Shown piece after piece: positions 1-11,003 of a stretch of 64,000 nucleotides of DNA; the first letter of the stretch is position 1; every line of letters begins with the position of its first letter. The translations under genes were made by a program, and so were the position numbers. The stretch is from Homoserinimonas sp. (GTDB taxonomy: Bacteria > Actinomycetota > Actinomycetes > Actinomycetales > Microbacteriaceae). The notes beneath the pieces were generated by a model, which had not been told where the DNA came from, did not search any database, and was given only the letters and a program-made list of their open reading frames with translations. Where the stretch lies: positions 923,575-987,574 of the forward strand of contig JAMLGP010000001.1 in NCBI GenBank assembly GCA_023957835.1, given 5' to 3'.

Positions 1-1583
<1,583 letters not shown>

Positions 1584-2109
1584 CTTGATTGCGAGGTCCG
1601 TGAGAACCTGCACATCACGTTGCCCGACCGCCGAAGCGATCGAGCGAGTTTGTTCTGACTAATGACTGTCTACTGACAATCAATTGTCCAAAGGAATCTC
1701 TACGACTGACCGAAGTCAGCCGACGAGGTTATTTGGCATTTGACATAGTGCACGCTGTTGAGTTCTCAAGGATCGGGCGCGCCTGAATCGATGCCTTCCG
1801 GCCGTTTTCAGGGCAACTGCTCTAGCCTACCACCAATGCGCGATTCCGCACACCACTGTCTCGACTTCAGTAGCTGAAGTCGACAGTTACGAACTCGAAG
1901 AGCTCGAAGGTGGATTTCCCATCGTAGCCCGTCGTTCACTTTGCTTCAAGAGCAGGGATCCCGCCGGCGATGGAGTCTTTCCGCTTGAGGCTCCGCAGTC
2001 CTGCGACTGGCGGAAACCTTTGGGGCGACCGGATAGAACTCTATGCGTTCGGGATGTTCGGTGCAAGTTGTGTGGGATGTCGGGCGTGTCGCGCGGTGGC
2101 GCTTGATAC
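1584..2109 (-). promoter_or_regulatory. 16S upstream leader and promoter region
   Basis: This 526-bp stretch between 16S and tyrS has no convincing gene. It should hold the rRNA promoter, the pre-16S leader and the end of the tyrS transcript. On the minus strand the motif TTGAGAACTCAACAGCGTGC is read at about 1752-1771; this element is highly conserved upstream of actinobacterial 16S genes and is thought to take part in rRNA antitermination or processing. A TAGGCT hexamer (complement of 1824-1829) could be a -10 box, but I cannot match a good -35 to it. Confidence 0.6.
1861..1883. repeat. Perfect 10-bp inverted repeat upstream of rrs
   Basis: Arms TCGACTTCAG and CTGAAGTCGA are separated by TAG, and the flanking CTG/CAG extend the symmetry with a two-base bulge. 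It lies downstream of the tyrS stop and upstream of the presumed rRNA promoter. It has no T-run, so a classical intrinsic terminator is doubtful. It may be a weak terminator or a protein-binding site. Confidence 0.45.
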
Positions 2110-3411
2110 TTATTCCACAAAAACGCCGGCGAGGGTCTTTTTCCCTCGGCGGAGGACGGCCATTCCGTTGTGCAATTGAGCGGACTCTAGGGCGGTTTCT
2201 GCCGATTCGACCGGGGCGTTGTTGAGGTAGACGCCGCCCTGGGCGATGGCGCGGCGGGCCTCGCCGAGACTTGCAGTAAGGCCGGTGTCGACGAGGAGCT
2301 GGGTTACCAGAGCGCCGGGCATGGTCGTGGTATTCGGGATCTCGCGAAGAGCGGACTCGAGGGTTGCGGCATCCAGTTGGGAAATCTCGCCCTGGCCGAA
2401 GAGCGCTGCGGATGCAGCCACGGCCGCCCGAGTCGCCTCCGCTCCGTGCACGAGGGTCGTCACGTCGAGAGCGAGCCGCTGCTGGGCCGCGCGCTTGAAA
2501 GGCTCGGTCGCTACGGCATCCGCGAATTCTTCGATCTCTTTACGAGAGAGGAAGGTGAACACCTTGAGGCGGTCGATTACATCAGCGTCATCGGTGTTAA
2601 GCCAGAACTGGTAGAAGGCGTAGGGGCTCGTCAGAGTCGCGTCGAGCCAGATCGCATTGCCCTCGCTCTTGCCGAACTTAGTTCCATCGGAGTTCGTGAT
2701 CAGCGGAGTGCCGATTGCGTGCGCGGTCGCGCCCTCTGCCTTGCGGATAAGGTCGGTGCCGCTCGTCAGATTGCCCCATTGGTCGCTTCCCCCGGTCTGC
2801 AGCAGGCAACCGTAGGTGCGATAGAGCTCGAGGAAGTCGAGTCCCTGCAGGATCTGGTAGCTGAACTCGGTGTAACTGATGCCTTCGCTCGAATTCAGTC
2901 GTGCACTCACGGCATCCTTCTTGAGCATGGTGCCAACCCGGTAGTGCTTGCCAATGTCGCGAAGGAAGTCGATCGCCGACATGGGCGCAGTCCAGTCGAG
3001 GTTGTTGACGAGCTGTGCGGCATTTTCGTCTTCGAAGCTCAGAAACTTCGAGACCTGCGCCTGGAGGTAGCCAACCCATTCGGCGACGGTGTCCTTGGTA
3101 TTGAGGGTGCGCTCTGCGGTCGGCTTGGGGTCGCCGATGAGTCCGGTCGAGCCGCCGACGAGGCCGAGCGGCCGGTGGCCGGCAAGCTGAAGTCGGCGCA
3201 TGAGAAGGAGCTGTACGAGATTACCAAGGTGCAGACTCGGAGCGGTCGGATCGAAGCCGCAGTAGTAGGTGATTGGCGAACCGGCGAGAAGTCGCTTTAA
3301 TTCAGTTTCGTCGGTAGAAAGCTGAACCAGTCCGCGCCAGTTGATTTCGTCCCAGATGTCGGCGAAGGAGTCATCGTTTCGCTGCTTGCTCAGGCTCTCG
3401 GATGCGGACAC
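2110..3411 (-). CDS. tyrS: Tyrosine--tRNA ligase
   Basis: Class Ic aminoacyl-tRNA synthetase that charges tRNA-Tyr. With the GTG start at 3411 the protein is 433 aa, normal for bacterial TyrS. The HIGH-like motif HLGN is at residues 61-64, the KMSKS-like loop KFGKS at 245-249, and the C-terminal 65 residues fit an S4 RNA-binding domain. The open frame extends 42 codons further upstream (to 3537), but that extension is arginine-rich and not TyrS-like. The GTG start is preceded by a TATTCT hexamer 6 nt upstream and no clear ribosome-binding site, which suggests a leaderless mRNA. The gene sits just upstream of the rRNA operon and on the same strand. Confidence 0.95.
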   Translation of the reverse strand: MSASESLSKQRNDDSFADIWDEINWRGLVQLSTDETELKRLLAGSPITYYCGFDPTAPSLHLGNLVQLLLMRRLQLAGHRPLGLVGGSTGLIGDPKPTAERTLNTKDTVAEWVGYLQAQVSKFLSFEDENAAQLVNNLDWTAPMSAIDFLRDIGKHYRVGTMLKKDAVSARLNSSEGISYTEFSYQILQGLDFLELYRTYGCLLQTGGSDQWGNLTSGTDLIRKAEGATAHAIGTPLITNSDGTKFGKSEGNAIWLDATLTSPYAFYQFWLNTDDADVIDRLKVFTFLSRKEIEEFADAVATEPFKRAAQQRLALDVTTLVHGAEATRAAVAASAALFGQGEISQLDAATLESALREIPNTTTMPGALVTQLLVDTGLTASLGEARRAIAQGGVYLNNAPVESAETALESAQLHNGMAVLRRGKKTLAGVFVE

Positions 3412-3417
3412 TTGGTC

Positions 3418-3423
3418 AGAATA
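3418..3423 (-). promoter_or_regulatory. -10 box for leaderless tyrS
   Basis: TATTCT on the minus strand lies 6 nt before the chosen GTG of tyrS. A TANNNT hexamer at this spacing is the usual signature of leaderless transcripts in actinobacteria. No -35 of good quality was found. Confidence 0.45.
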
Positions 3424-3547
3424 CCAGCGGGCCGATGGGCGTTCGGCTCGACACAGAGGCTGAGCCGCCCGCCCGACAGCGGGTATCCGGTGCCGGCCCA
3501 ACGATTCAAGTCTGGAACATTGATTTATGCAAATCATGCTTGTATGC

Positions 3548-3576
3548 TTGATATTCCAAGGTCAAGCGTTGATACT
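3548..3576 (+). promoter_or_regulatory. Promoter of the 3601-4808 gene pair
   Basis: TTGATA (3548-3553), a 17-bp spacer, then GATACT (3571-3576). This is a reasonable vegetative promoter placed 24 bp before the ATG at 3601. The surrounding intergenic DNA (3412-3600) is visibly more A+T rich than the genes on either side. Confidence 0.5.
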
Positions 3577-3600
3577 TGATACGCAAAGTTTGGGAGTGTC

Positions 3601-4221
3601 ATGTTCGTCATCACCGCCGACCAGATCGACAGCCGGTCGGGAACCGATCTCGTTAGCGACGCGGTGAGAATGATCAATAGCGGTGAGGTGCGCCCGGTGC
3701 TCTATGCTGATCGCACCGTCGGGGATGAGCTCCAGGTACTCGTCGAATCCGGAGCCGATGCGCTTCTCCTTTTGCTGCAGCTCACACGAGCGGGGCGATG
3801 GAGCGTCGGGTGCGGAGCAGGCGAGATTGCGGACCCTCTCCCCCTGAACATCCGCGAAGCTGCGGGTCCTGCCTTCATCGCCGCGCGAAGAGCAGTCGAA
3901 CGGGCGAAGAAGAAGACCAGCCACTTCGCGCTGGAAACCGAACCTCGCAGCCAGAGAGCCGAGGATGCGGAGGCGCTCATCGACTTGCTGCTTACTTTGC
4001 GCTCGCGCAGGAGCGCCGAGGGTTGGGAACTATTCGACCTGCTCGAAACCGGACTGAGTCAGGTCGAGGCAGCCGATCGACTCGGCATCTCACCCCAGGC
4101 GGTGAGCCTGAGAGCGCGCGCCGCCGAACTCAGGATTGAAGACGCAGCTCGAGAGCCACTTGCGAGAATGCTGGAACTCGTGGGTAGCTTGGAACCTAAA
4201 GGAAAGGGGGTTCGCTCTTGA
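3601..4221 (+). CDS. SatD-like DNA-binding protein
   Basis: A 206-aa protein beginning FVITADQIDSR, a pattern I associate with SatD-family proteins common beside tyrS or arg genes in Microbacteriaceae. The middle part contains helical, charged segments. Residues about 155-180 (LSQVEAADRLGISPQAVSLR) look like a helix-turn-helix, so DNA binding is likely. The ATG at 3601 has GGGAG four bases upstream. The stop overlaps the TTG start of the next gene (TTGA), so the two are probably translated together. The true function is unknown; a transcriptional regulator of the membrane partner is one possibility. The family name is recalled rather than searched. Confidence 0.7.
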   Translation: MFVITADQIDSRSGTDLVSDAVRMINSGEVRPVLYADRTVGDELQVLVESGADALLLLLQLTRAGRWSVGCGAGEIADPLPLNIREAAGPAFIAARRAVERAKKKTSHFALETEPRSQRAEDAEALIDLLLTLRSRRSAEGWELFDLLETGLSQVEAADRLGISPQAVSLRARAAELRIEDAAREPLARMLELVGSLEPKGKGVRS

Positions 4222-4808
4222 ACCTGCCGGACATCCTTGTGTGGAGTTTCCTGTTGCTTCTGCTTGCCGCGGCGGTCGTGCTCGCGCTCCTTGCAAATCG
4301 GCGAACGGCCCCGAAGAAGCGAGGACTTAGCTGGCTCATCTTCCCTGTCGTCGTGGTGGTCGCCATAACCATAGGCTTTGCCGCCCTGGGTGGCTGGGAC
4401 ACTGCACCAAATAGTGGATTCCAAGTGGCCGCGATTGCGCTGCTGATTCTCATTGGCGTCATAGGCGGAAGCCCCCTCGTACTGATCGTCCTCAAGCTGG
4501 CCGGGAGCGGAGAGGTACCGATCGGGGCGCACGGCGGGATTCTCGTCGGCGAAACTCAGTCGCGGAAACAGGAACAAGAGATTCTGCGCGGCGGGATGAC
4601 AATCGGCTTTCTAGAGCGCCTCGCGATCATCGGGGGTGCGCTAGTCGGCCAGTACGCGGCCGTCGCAATCGTCATCGCGATCAAGGGCCTTGGCCGCTTC
4701 TCCGAACTGGAAAGTGCTGCAGCCCGGGAACGATTCATTATCGGCACGCTGGTAAGTATCATTTGGGCGGCGGCCTGCGCCGCGCCCGCGGTTATCGCCT
4801 GGGGTTGA
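4218..4808 (+). CDS. Multi-pass membrane protein, function unknown
   Basis: A 196-aa integral membrane protein with about five hydrophobic spans (roughly residues 4-26, 36-57, 70-95, 130-155 and 175-196) and short polar loops. I do not recognise a family. The TTG start at 4218 is supported by a strong AAAGGGGG ribosome-binding site 7 nt upstream and by the 4-nt overlap with the DNA-binding gene before it. Its 3' end overlaps the converging mpg gene by 17 bp. The pairing suggests a small regulator/membrane-protein module. Confidence 0.75.
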   Translation: MNLPDILVWSFLLLLLAAAVVLALLANRRTAPKKRGLSWLIFPVVVVVAITIGFAALGGWDTAPNSGFQVAAIALLILIGVIGGSPLVLIVLKLAGSGEVPIGAHGGILVGETQSRKQEQEILRGGMTIGFLERLAIIGGALVGQYAAVAIVIAIKGLGRFSELESAAARERFIIGTLVSIIWAAACAAPAVIAWG

Positions 4809-5424
4809 ATTCTGAAGGCTCGCGCTTTTTCGGCGAGTGCGCTTTGTAGGGCGAAACCGTGCGATCGCCGGGGATCCAGAAGCGCCAGGGGAACTCTGCC
4901 GTGCCGCCGAGGCCGGATACGCCGGTGCGCGGTCCGGTAGCGACTTCTGTGTTACCGCCGCAAAGCTCGAGGCTGATTCGACTCTCAGCGAGATCAGCAC
5001 CGCCATCATCAAGAGTGATGCCAAGTGCCACTGTCAGCCGGGCGGGCCCTTTGGCCAGGTCGGCATCCGCTCTGGATGTCTGCCTGCGAAAGCGGGCAAG
5101 CTCAATGCCTTCCACAATTTCGCCCGCTCGAAGCAGACAGCCGGATGCCTGCCCCTCGGGAGCGCACACTACGTTAGCGCAGGTGTGCATTCCGTAGGTG
5201 AAGTAGGTGTAGAGATGACCGGGCTCTCCGAACATGACCGCATTGCGGTCCGTCTTGCCGCGGAAGGCGTGCGAACCGGGGTCGGCGGAACCGTGGTAAG
5301 CCTCGACCTCGGTTATGCGCAGGCTCACCGCACCATCGGGAGAATTAACGGTCAGAATCGAACCGAGCAGAGAGGGCGCGACTTCGAAACTCGGAGCTAG
5401 CAAAAGCGAACGATTGAGGCTCAC
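4792..5424 (-). CDS. mpg: 3-methyladenine DNA glycosylase (AAG family)
   Basis: Base-excision repair glycosylase that removes alkylated purines. The protein is 210 aa, typical for bacterial AAG-type enzymes. The conserved TEVEAYHG segment (residues 38-45) carries the glutamate corresponding to the catalytic Glu of human AAG (here Glu41), followed by DPGSHAFRG and a YTYFTYGMH segment that match the family core. Its start overlaps the argH stop by 4 nt, so it is the last gene of the arginine operon transcript, although it has no role in arginine synthesis. The 3' end overlaps the converging membrane-protein gene. Confidence 0.92.
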   Translation of the reverse strand: MSLNRSLLLAPSFEVAPSLLGSILTVNSPDGAVSLRITEVEAYHGSADPGSHAFRGKTDRNAVMFGEPGHLYTYFTYGMHTCANVVCAPEGQASGCLLRAGEIVEGIELARFRRQTSRADADLAKGPARLTVALGITLDDGGADLAESRISLELCGGNTEVATGPRTGVSGLGGTAEFPWRFWIPGDRTVSPYKAHSPKKREPSEFNPRR

Positions 5425-6845
5425 TTAAGGCTCTCCAGTCGCGATTTCAGCGCTGCGAGCTGCTCAGCAACCCTCGCGGGTGCGGTCCCGCCGACTCCGT
5501 CGCGGCTTGCGACCGAGGTTTCAAGGCTGAGGATCCCCCGAACTTCAGGGCCGAGAGCTGGCGAGATCGATCGCAAATCTGCATCTTTGACCTCGCTGAG
5601 ATCAAGCCCCCGTTCTTCGCAGAACCGAACCAAAGCCCCGGTGATTTCGTGCGCATCGCGGAACGGCACTCCTCGACGGACCAGCCACTCTGCGACATCT
5701 GTTGCCAGCGAAAACGCTTCGCCGGCCATTTCGCGCATTCGATCAGTATTGAAACTGATGGTTGAAACCATTCCGGTGAATGCCGGCAGCAGTACCTCCA
5801 GAGTCTCGATCGAATCGAAAACGGCTTCCTTGTCTTCCTGCAGGTCGCGATTGTAGGCAAGCGGCAGTCCTTTGAGGGTCGTCATGAGTCCGGCAAGGTT
5901 GCCGATTAGCCGTCCTGCTTTGCCTCTGGCGAGCTCCGCGACATCCGGATTCTTCTTCTGCGGCATGATCGAGGATCCGGTAGAGAACCGATCATCCAGT
6001 TCCAGGTAGCCGAACTCGCGACTGTTCCAGATGATGATCTCCTCGGCGAGCCTGGAGAGGTCGACACCGATTTGGGCGGCGATGTAGCAGAATTCGCTCA
6101 CAACGTCGCGGGCCGAAGTTGCGTCGATCGAGTTCGGCGAGGGCTCGGCCAAGCCCAGTTCCTTCGCCACCAGGCGCGGGTCGAGGCCGAGGGTGGAACC
6201 GGCGAGGGCCCCGGCGCCATAGGGCGATTCATTCGCTCTCCTTCTCCAGTCGGCAAAGCGATCGAGGTCTCGAAGCAACGGCCAGGCGTGGGCGAGCAGC
6301 TGGTGCGAAAGCAGCACCGGCTGGGCGTGCTGAAGATGGGTCCGTCCGGCGAGAATCGCCTCTGGATATCGCTGCACCTGGCCGATCAGGGCGCGAATCA
6401 ACTCGGTGGTGAGACCGGACAATGCCTGCTCATGGTCCAGCAGGTAGAGCCGGATGAGGGTCGCGATCTGATCGTTGCGGCTGCGACCCGCACGAAGCTT
6501 TCCGCCGAGCTCCGGTCCCGCTGCGGCGATCAGCTCGCGCTCAAGTGCGCCGTGGACATCCTCATCGCTCCCAAGCGGCGCAATTGCACCCTCGGCAACT
6601 CTGCACCGAATGTCTTCGAGCGCGGCCGTCATCTGCTCAAGCTCCGATTCGCTCAGGAATCCGGATGCGGCGAGCGCCTTCGCGTGCGCAATCGAGCCCC
6701 GAAGGTCATAATCTGCAAGCTTCCAGTCGAACTGCACCGACCGGCTGAGCCTGGCCAGTTCCGGAGACGGGCCGGAAGCGAAGCGGCCACCCCAAAGCGC
6801 ACCCTCCACCGTGCCGCCCGGGCCGGGCGATTGGTTCTCACTCAA
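5421..6845 (-). CDS. argH: Argininosuccinate lyase
   Basis: Last enzyme of arginine synthesis; it splits argininosuccinate into arginine and fumarate in the cytoplasm. It is 474 aa, as usual. The fumarase/aspartase superfamily signature [12 protein letters not shown] is at residues 290-301, and the THLQHAQP segment with the active-site histidine is at 169-176. argH follows argF directly. In many actinobacteria argR and argG lie between these two genes, but here only an 87-bp spacer with short tandem repeats is present. Confidence 0.96.
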   Translation of the reverse strand: MSENQSPGPGGTVEGALWGGRFASGPSPELARLSRSVQFDWKLADYDLRGSIAHAKALAASGFLSESELEQMTAALEDIRCRVAEGAIAPLGSDEDVHGALERELIAAAGPELGGKLRAGRSRNDQIATLIRLYLLDHEQALSGLTTELIRALIGQVQRYPEAILAGRTHLQHAQPVLLSHQLLAHAWPLLRDLDRFADWRRRANESPYGAGALAGSTLGLDPRLVAKELGLAEPSPNSIDATSARDVVSEFCYIAAQIGVDLSRLAEEIIIWNSREFGYLELDDRFSTGSSIMPQKKNPDVAELARGKAGRLIGNLAGLMTTLKGLPLAYNRDLQEDKEAVFDSIETLEVLLPAFTGMVSTISFNTDRMREMAGEAFSLATDVAEWLVRRGVPFRDAHEITGALVRFCEERGLDLSEVKDADLRSISPALGPEVRGILSLETSVASRDGVGGTAPARVAEQLAALKSRLESLK

Positions 6846-6876
6846 AATGGCCTCCCCAGTTTCAAGCCTAACCAGA

Positions 6877-6918
6877 GCAGGCTTTTCGTTCAGCGGGCTT
6901 TTCGTTCAGCAGGCTTTG
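6877..6918. repeat. 16-bp tandem repeat, 2.6 copies, argF-argH spacer
   Basis: Copies start at 6877, 6893 and 6909. The plus-strand unit is GCRGGCTTTTCGTTCA, with one base difference between the first two copies and a partial third. On the transcribed strand each full copy contains CTGAACGAAAAGCC. It fills half of the spacer between the argF stop and the argH start. Confidence 0.85.
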
Positions 6919-6932
6919 ACTGGCCGAACAAT

Positions 6933-7853
6933 TCAGTGCTCCAGCAACCAGACGAGCAGTGCCTTTTGGGCGTGCAGTCGGTTCTCGGCTTCGTCCCAGA
7001 CGACGCTGCGCGGCCCGTCAATCACTTCAGCAGCCACTTCGAAGCCGCGATCGGCTGGCAGGCAGTGCATAAATATCGCTTCGGGGCTCGCGAGGCTCAT
7101 GAGGTTCGAGTCAACCTGAAAGCCGGAGAAAGCTTCGAGCCGCCTGGTCTTTTCGGACTCCTTGCCCATCGAGACCCAGGTGTCGGTAACGACTACATCT
7201 GCGTTGAGAACCGCTTGCTTCGGATCGGTGAAGGTGTTGATCTCTGCGCCGGTCTGCAGCGCTCTCGCCCGAGCGGCATCCAGCACCTCAGCTTTGGGAC
7301 CGTAGCCCTCGGGAGCAGCGATCCTCAGCTTCATCCCGGCGGTCGCACCCGCGAGCAGGTAGGAGTGCGCCATATTGCTGCCCCCGTCGCCGACGAACGC
7401 AACCTTCAACCCTCCCAGCCGGCCGCGGTGCTCTCGAATGGTCAAGAGATCCGCAAGCAGCTGGCATGGATGGAAATCGTCGCTGAGCGCATTGATTACA
7501 GGAACCTTCGTTCCCGCAGCCATCTCTTCCAGTCCAGACTGGGCATAAGTTCGCCAGGCAATTGCGGCCACCTGGCGCTCCAGAACCCTCGCCGTATCGG
7601 CGGCGGTTTCCTTACCGCCGAGCTGGCTATTGGCGGTACTGATGATAAGCGGAACGCCACCCAGATCCGCGATTCCCACCGCGAAGGAAACCCGGGTTCG
7701 AGTCGAGGACTTGTCGAAAATCACTGCTACCGTTTGCGGACCCTCGAGCGGTTTGCGCCCGAACCTATCGCGCTTGAGTTCAATCGCAAGATCGAGGATC
7801 GCAGACTGTTCTTCGGGGCTCAGGTCGTCATCCCGCAAAAAGTGCCGGGTCAT
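6933..7853 (-). CDS. argF: Ornithine carbamoyltransferase
   Basis: Forms citrulline from ornithine and carbamoyl phosphate. The protein is 306 aa. The carbamoyl-phosphate site is seen in SSTRTR (residues 49-54) and HPCQ (128-131). The ornithine-binding DTWVSMG and the catalytic HCLPA (263-267) are both intact. The start overlaps the argD stop by 4 nt (ATGA), indicating translational coupling within argC-J-B-D-F. Confidence 0.96.
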   Translation of the reverse strand: MTRHFLRDDDLSPEEQSAILDLAIELKRDRFGRKPLEGPQTVAVIFDKSSTRTRVSFAVGIADLGGVPLIISTANSQLGGKETAADTARVLERQVAAIAWRTYAQSGLEEMAAGTKVPVINALSDDFHPCQLLADLLTIREHRGRLGGLKVAFVGDGGSNMAHSYLLAGATAGMKLRIAAPEGYGPKAEVLDAARARALQTGAEINTFTDPKQAVLNADVVVTDTWVSMGKESEKTRRLEAFSGFQVDSNLMSLASPEAIFMHCLPADRGFEVAAEVIDGPRSVVWDEAENRLHAQKALLVWLLEH

Positions 7854-9031
7854 GCGAGTTCGCCGAGCGCCTTCGGGAAAAGCTCCTCAAACTCCTCTAG
7901 CTCCGCGTCTCCGAGGATTAGCGGCGGCGCAAGTCGAATGCTCTGATCTTTGGCAGCGTTGATGATCAGACCGTGACTGAGCGCAGCGGCAGAAAGCTCC
8001 TTAGCTCTCGGTTCGGCAAGTCCGATTCCAATCAGCAGTCCCCTGCCGCGCACTTCGGTAATCTGCGGATGCCTGAGACTCTCGATAAAGGACTTAAGTT
8101 GCTGTCCCCTACGAGCGGCATTCTCGATCAGTCCGGAATCCTCAATCTCGCGCAATACCGCATTGCCGGCCGCAGTTGCGAGCGGGTTCCCGCCGAAAGT
8201 GCTGCCGTGGCCGCCGGGCTGGAACAGCTCTGATGCCGCCCCAAAGGTAACGAGAGCGCCAATAGGGACTCCACCGGCAATTCCCTTTGCGAGGGTAATT
8301 GCATCCGGCTGGATCCCGAAGTGCTGGAACGCAAACCACTTTCCGGTGCGGCCGATTCCGGTCTGGATTTCGTCAAGAATCAGCAGAGCACCGAACTTCG
8401 AAGTGAGCTCTCTCGCTCGCTCCAGGTAGCCGGCGGGCAATTCGAGAACTCCGGCCTCGCCCCTGATCGGCTCGACCATAAGCGCTGCGACATCCGGGCC
8501 GATTGCCTCTTCAAGGGCATCGATAGTCGAATCGATGTGCTCGACGCCGGGGACGAGAGGTTCGAAACCGGCCTGCAGGGCAGGCTGACCGGTGAGCGAA
8601 AGGGCGCCCATGGTCCGGCCGTGAAAAGACGATTTAAGGGTGAGGATTCGACTGCGACCGTCAACCGAGTTCAGCCTCGCGAGTTTGAAGGCTGCCTCTG
8701 CGGCTTCCGCTCCGGAATTGCCGAACAGAACCCGGCCGGCGGCACCCGCTCCGGTGATTCGCTGGAGGCGCTCGGCGAGCTCGACCTGCGGAGGAGTCGC
8801 AAAGTAGTTGGACACGTGCGCAAGTTTGCCGATCTGGGCCGAGACCGCTTCCACTTGCGCAGGGTGGGCGTAGCCGAGGGAGTTGACCGCAATACCGCCG
8901 AGAAAATCGAGATAGCGATTGCCATCGGTGTCCCAGACGTGACAACCCTCTCCGCGCTCGAGCATTGCGAGCGGACTCTGGATCGTGCCCATCATGCTGC
9001 CGCGGTAATGTTCAAGCCAGTCCTGCATCAC
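7850..9031 (-). CDS. argD: Acetylornithine aminotransferase
   Basis: Class III pyridoxal-phosphate aminotransferase that converts N-acetylglutamate semialdehyde to N-acetylornithine. It is 393 aa. The cofactor-binding aspartate lies in [10 protein letters not shown] (about residue 220) and the Schiff-base lysine in [10 protein letters not shown] (Lys249). The GNSGAEA segment (104-110) binds the cofactor phosphate. It overlaps argF and argB by 4 nt on each side. A double methionine at the start leaves a one-codon uncertainty. Confidence 0.95.
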   Translation of the reverse strand: MMQDWLEHYRGSMMGTIQSPLAMLERGEGCHVWDTDGNRYLDFLGGIAVNSLGYAHPAQVEAVSAQIGKLAHVSNYFATPPQVELAERLQRITGAGAAGRVLFGNSGAEAAEAAFKLARLNSVDGRSRILTLKSSFHGRTMGALSLTGQPALQAGFEPLVPGVEHIDSTIDALEEAIGPDVAALMVEPIRGEAGVLELPAGYLERARELTSKFGALLILDEIQTGIGRTGKWFAFQHFGIQPDAITLAKGIAGGVPIGALVTFGAASELFQPGGHGSTFGGNPLATAAGNAVLREIEDSGLIENAARRGQQLKSFIESLRHPQITEVRGRGLLIGIGLAEPRAKELSAAALSHGLIINAAKDQSIRLAPPLILGDAELEEFEELFPKALGELA

Positions 9032-9855
9032 TCACTCCAAACGGTAGTCCCGGCCGTGCCGAGTCTTGATTTCGATAGCGGATGCCGCACCCGGCCATCC
9101 AGAATTGTCGCGCTCCGAACTCCGGAAGCGACCGCATCGCGGCAAGCCGCGAGTTTGGGAATCATGCCCTGCTCGACTTTCCCAAGCATAGGGTCGACAT
9201 CGCCAAGGCTGAGCCTGTTTACTAGCGATGATCGATCCGGCCAGTTCTCAAACAGTCCCTCGACATTGGTCAGCAGCAGCAGGCGATCTGCACGGATTGC
9301 AGCAGCGATGCTCGCGGCGGCGAGGTCCGCGTTCACATTCAGCAGTTTCGCGGTATCGCGTTCTCTCGCGATTGCCGAGACAAGAGGAATTTCTCCGCGT
9401 TCGATTGAATCTTCAAGTAGTTCGGTTCGAACCGTATCGACGACTCCAACCAGACCAAGATCAATCGGGCGGCCCGCGGTGTCTTCGGTGAGTCGGTGCC
9501 CGATGAGGAGTCCGTCCTCATCGCCGCGAAGGGCCACCGCTTCAAGCCCTGCCGATCGGAGCTGCCCGGCAAGCGCGGACCCAAGCGCAACCAGCACTTC
9601 CCGAACCACTTCGGCTGCGGTTTCGGAAGTTACCCTCTGCCCGTCCCTGAATTCGCTTGCGATCGACCTGCGCTCAAGTTCCGCGGAGATCTGAGGGCCC
9701 GCGCCGTGGCTGAGGATCACGCGAATTCCGGCGTCGAGCAGTCCTTTCAAGTCTTCGATGAAGTCAGGGCTGAAATCGCTGTCGCCAAGAGCGTTCCCGC
9801 CTACCTTGATCAGGAAGGTCTCGCCGCTGTGGTCGCTGAACCAATTCATAATCAA
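9028..9855 (-). CDS. argB: Acetylglutamate kinase
   Basis: Phosphorylates N-acetylglutamate; this is the usual feedback-controlled step when ArgJ recycles acetyl groups. At 275 aa it is shorter than the roughly 295 aa of arginine-sensitive actinobacterial enzymes. The nucleotide/substrate glycine loops are present as KVGGNAL (from Lys17) and SHGAGPQ; the latter replaces the common VHGGGPQ. Only 14-16 residues precede the first catalytic lysine, so the N-terminal helix that builds the arginine-inhibited hexamer seems missing. The start is the TTG at 9855, overlapping the argJ stop, or the ATG at 9849. Confidence 0.92.
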   Translation of the reverse strand: MIMNWFSDHSGETFLIKVGGNALGDSDFSPDFIEDLKGLLDAGIRVILSHGAGPQISAELERRSIASEFRDGQRVTSETAAEVVREVLVALGSALAGQLRSAGLEAVALRGDEDGLLIGHRLTEDTAGRPIDLGLVGVVDTVRTELLEDSIERGEIPLVSAIARERDTAKLLNVNADLAAASIAAAIRADRLLLLTNVEGLFENWPDRSSLVNRLSLGDVDPMLGKVEQGMIPKLAACRDAVASGVRSATILDGRVRHPLSKSRLGTAGTTVWSE

Positions 9856-11003
9856 CTCGCGTATGCACTGTTCTCGTGAACGTAGGCGTGAGTCAGATCA
9901 TTGGTGAGGATTGTCGCACTTGCCGAACCCGAATTGAGTTCGATCTCGAGTAGTAGTTTCCGGGGGCTCAGGTCCACTTCCTCTCGAGGCGCATCGGGAG
10001 CGCCCTCGTGGCAGACCCGAACGCCATTCATGCTCACGTCAACCAAATAGGGATCAAACTGCGCCTCGGTCGTTCCGATCGCCGCGAGCACTCTGCCCCA
10101 GTTCGGATCGTTTCCGAAGACCGCCGCTTTGAACAGGTTGTTTCGGGCGATCGACCTGCCGACTTCTTCAGCATCGACTTCCGAGGCTGCAGAACCGACC
10201 CGGATGGTTATTTCGTGTTCTGCTCCCTCTGCATCGGCCATGAGCTGGACCGCCAGGTCGAGGCAGACCTGATTCAGCGCCGCCTGAAATTCCTCGCGGT
10301 CAGGCTCGATTCCGGAAGCGCCGGAGGCCAGCAGGCTCACCTGGTCGTTGGTCGAAGTGCAGCCATCGGAGTCGAGTCGATTGAAGCTCAACCGAACCGC
10401 CTCGGCCAGAGCAAGCTGCAGGTCTGCGGAAGCCAGCACGGCATCCGTGGTCAGAACAACGAGCATGGTCGCGAGTGCTGGGGCGAGCATTCCGGCACCC
10501 TTGGCCATTCCGCCGATAGTCCAGCCTTGTCCTTTTGCGACCGCGAGTTTTGGCTTCGAATCGGTAGTCATTATCGCCCTCGCGGATGCCTCTCCACCGG
10601 CCTCAGAAAGCGACGACACGGCCAGTTCGAGACCGGCGAGAATCTTCCCGCGATCGAGCTGCTGACCAATGAGTCCGGTAGAACAAACGAGCACGTCCCC
10701 CGCCGAGACTGCCAGCAACTCCGCTGCCCGATCCGCCGTCGCGTGAACAGTCTGGAAGCCTTCGTGCCCGGTAAAGCAATTGGCTCCGCCTGAATTCAGA
10801 ACCACCACGTCGGCGCGACCGTCGGCTATCGCCTGCTGGGACCACAGAATCGGATTGGCTTTCGACCGATTCGAAGTGAATACGACAGCAGCGTCGAACC
10901 TCGGGCCGCGGTTGACGACAAGGGCGAGGTCGAGCTCGACTGAAGACTTGAGTCCGCACGCGACTCCGGCCGCTTCGAATCCTCTGGCCGCTGTGACGCT
11001 CAC
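9852..11003 (-). CDS. argJ: Glutamate N-acetyltransferase / amino-acid acetyltransferase
   Basis: Transfers the acetyl group from acetylornithine to glutamate, closing the cyclic arginine pathway, and may also use acetyl-CoA. With the GTG start at 11003 (overlapping the argC stop as GTGA) it is 383 aa. The open frame extends 37 codons further but that part is not family-like. The self-cleavage motif KGAGMLAPALATML is at residues 168-181. Thr179 is the expected nucleophile that becomes the N-terminus of the beta chain. Confidence 0.94.
   Translation of the reverse strand: MSVTAARGFEAAGVACGLKSSVELDLALVVNRGPRFDAAVVFTSNRSKANPILWSQQAIADGRADVVVLNSGGANCFTGHEGFQTVHATADRAAELLAVSAGDVLVCSTGLIGQQLDRGKILAGLELAVSSLSEAGGEASARAIMTTDSKPKLAVAKGQGWTIGGMAKGAGMLAPALATMLVVLTTDAVLASADLQLALAEAVRLSFNRLDSDGCTSTNDQVSLLASGASGIEPDREEFQAALNQVCLDLAVQLMADAEGAEHEITIRVGSAASEVDAEEVGRSIARNNLFKAAVFGNDPNWGRVLAAIGTTEAQFDPYLVDVSMNGVRVCHEGAPDAPREEVDLSPRKLLLEIELNSGSASATILTNDLTHAYVHENSAYAS

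Noticed and set aside
6072..7946. Long plus-strand frame of over 600 codons opposite argH and argF
   Set aside because: It is the antisense shadow of two well-supported enzymes and has no recognisable protein motif.
9849..9935. Upstream in-frame extension of argB that could restore the N-terminal helix
   Set aside because: No start codon is available upstream of 9855 in this frame, and the region is the coding end of argJ.
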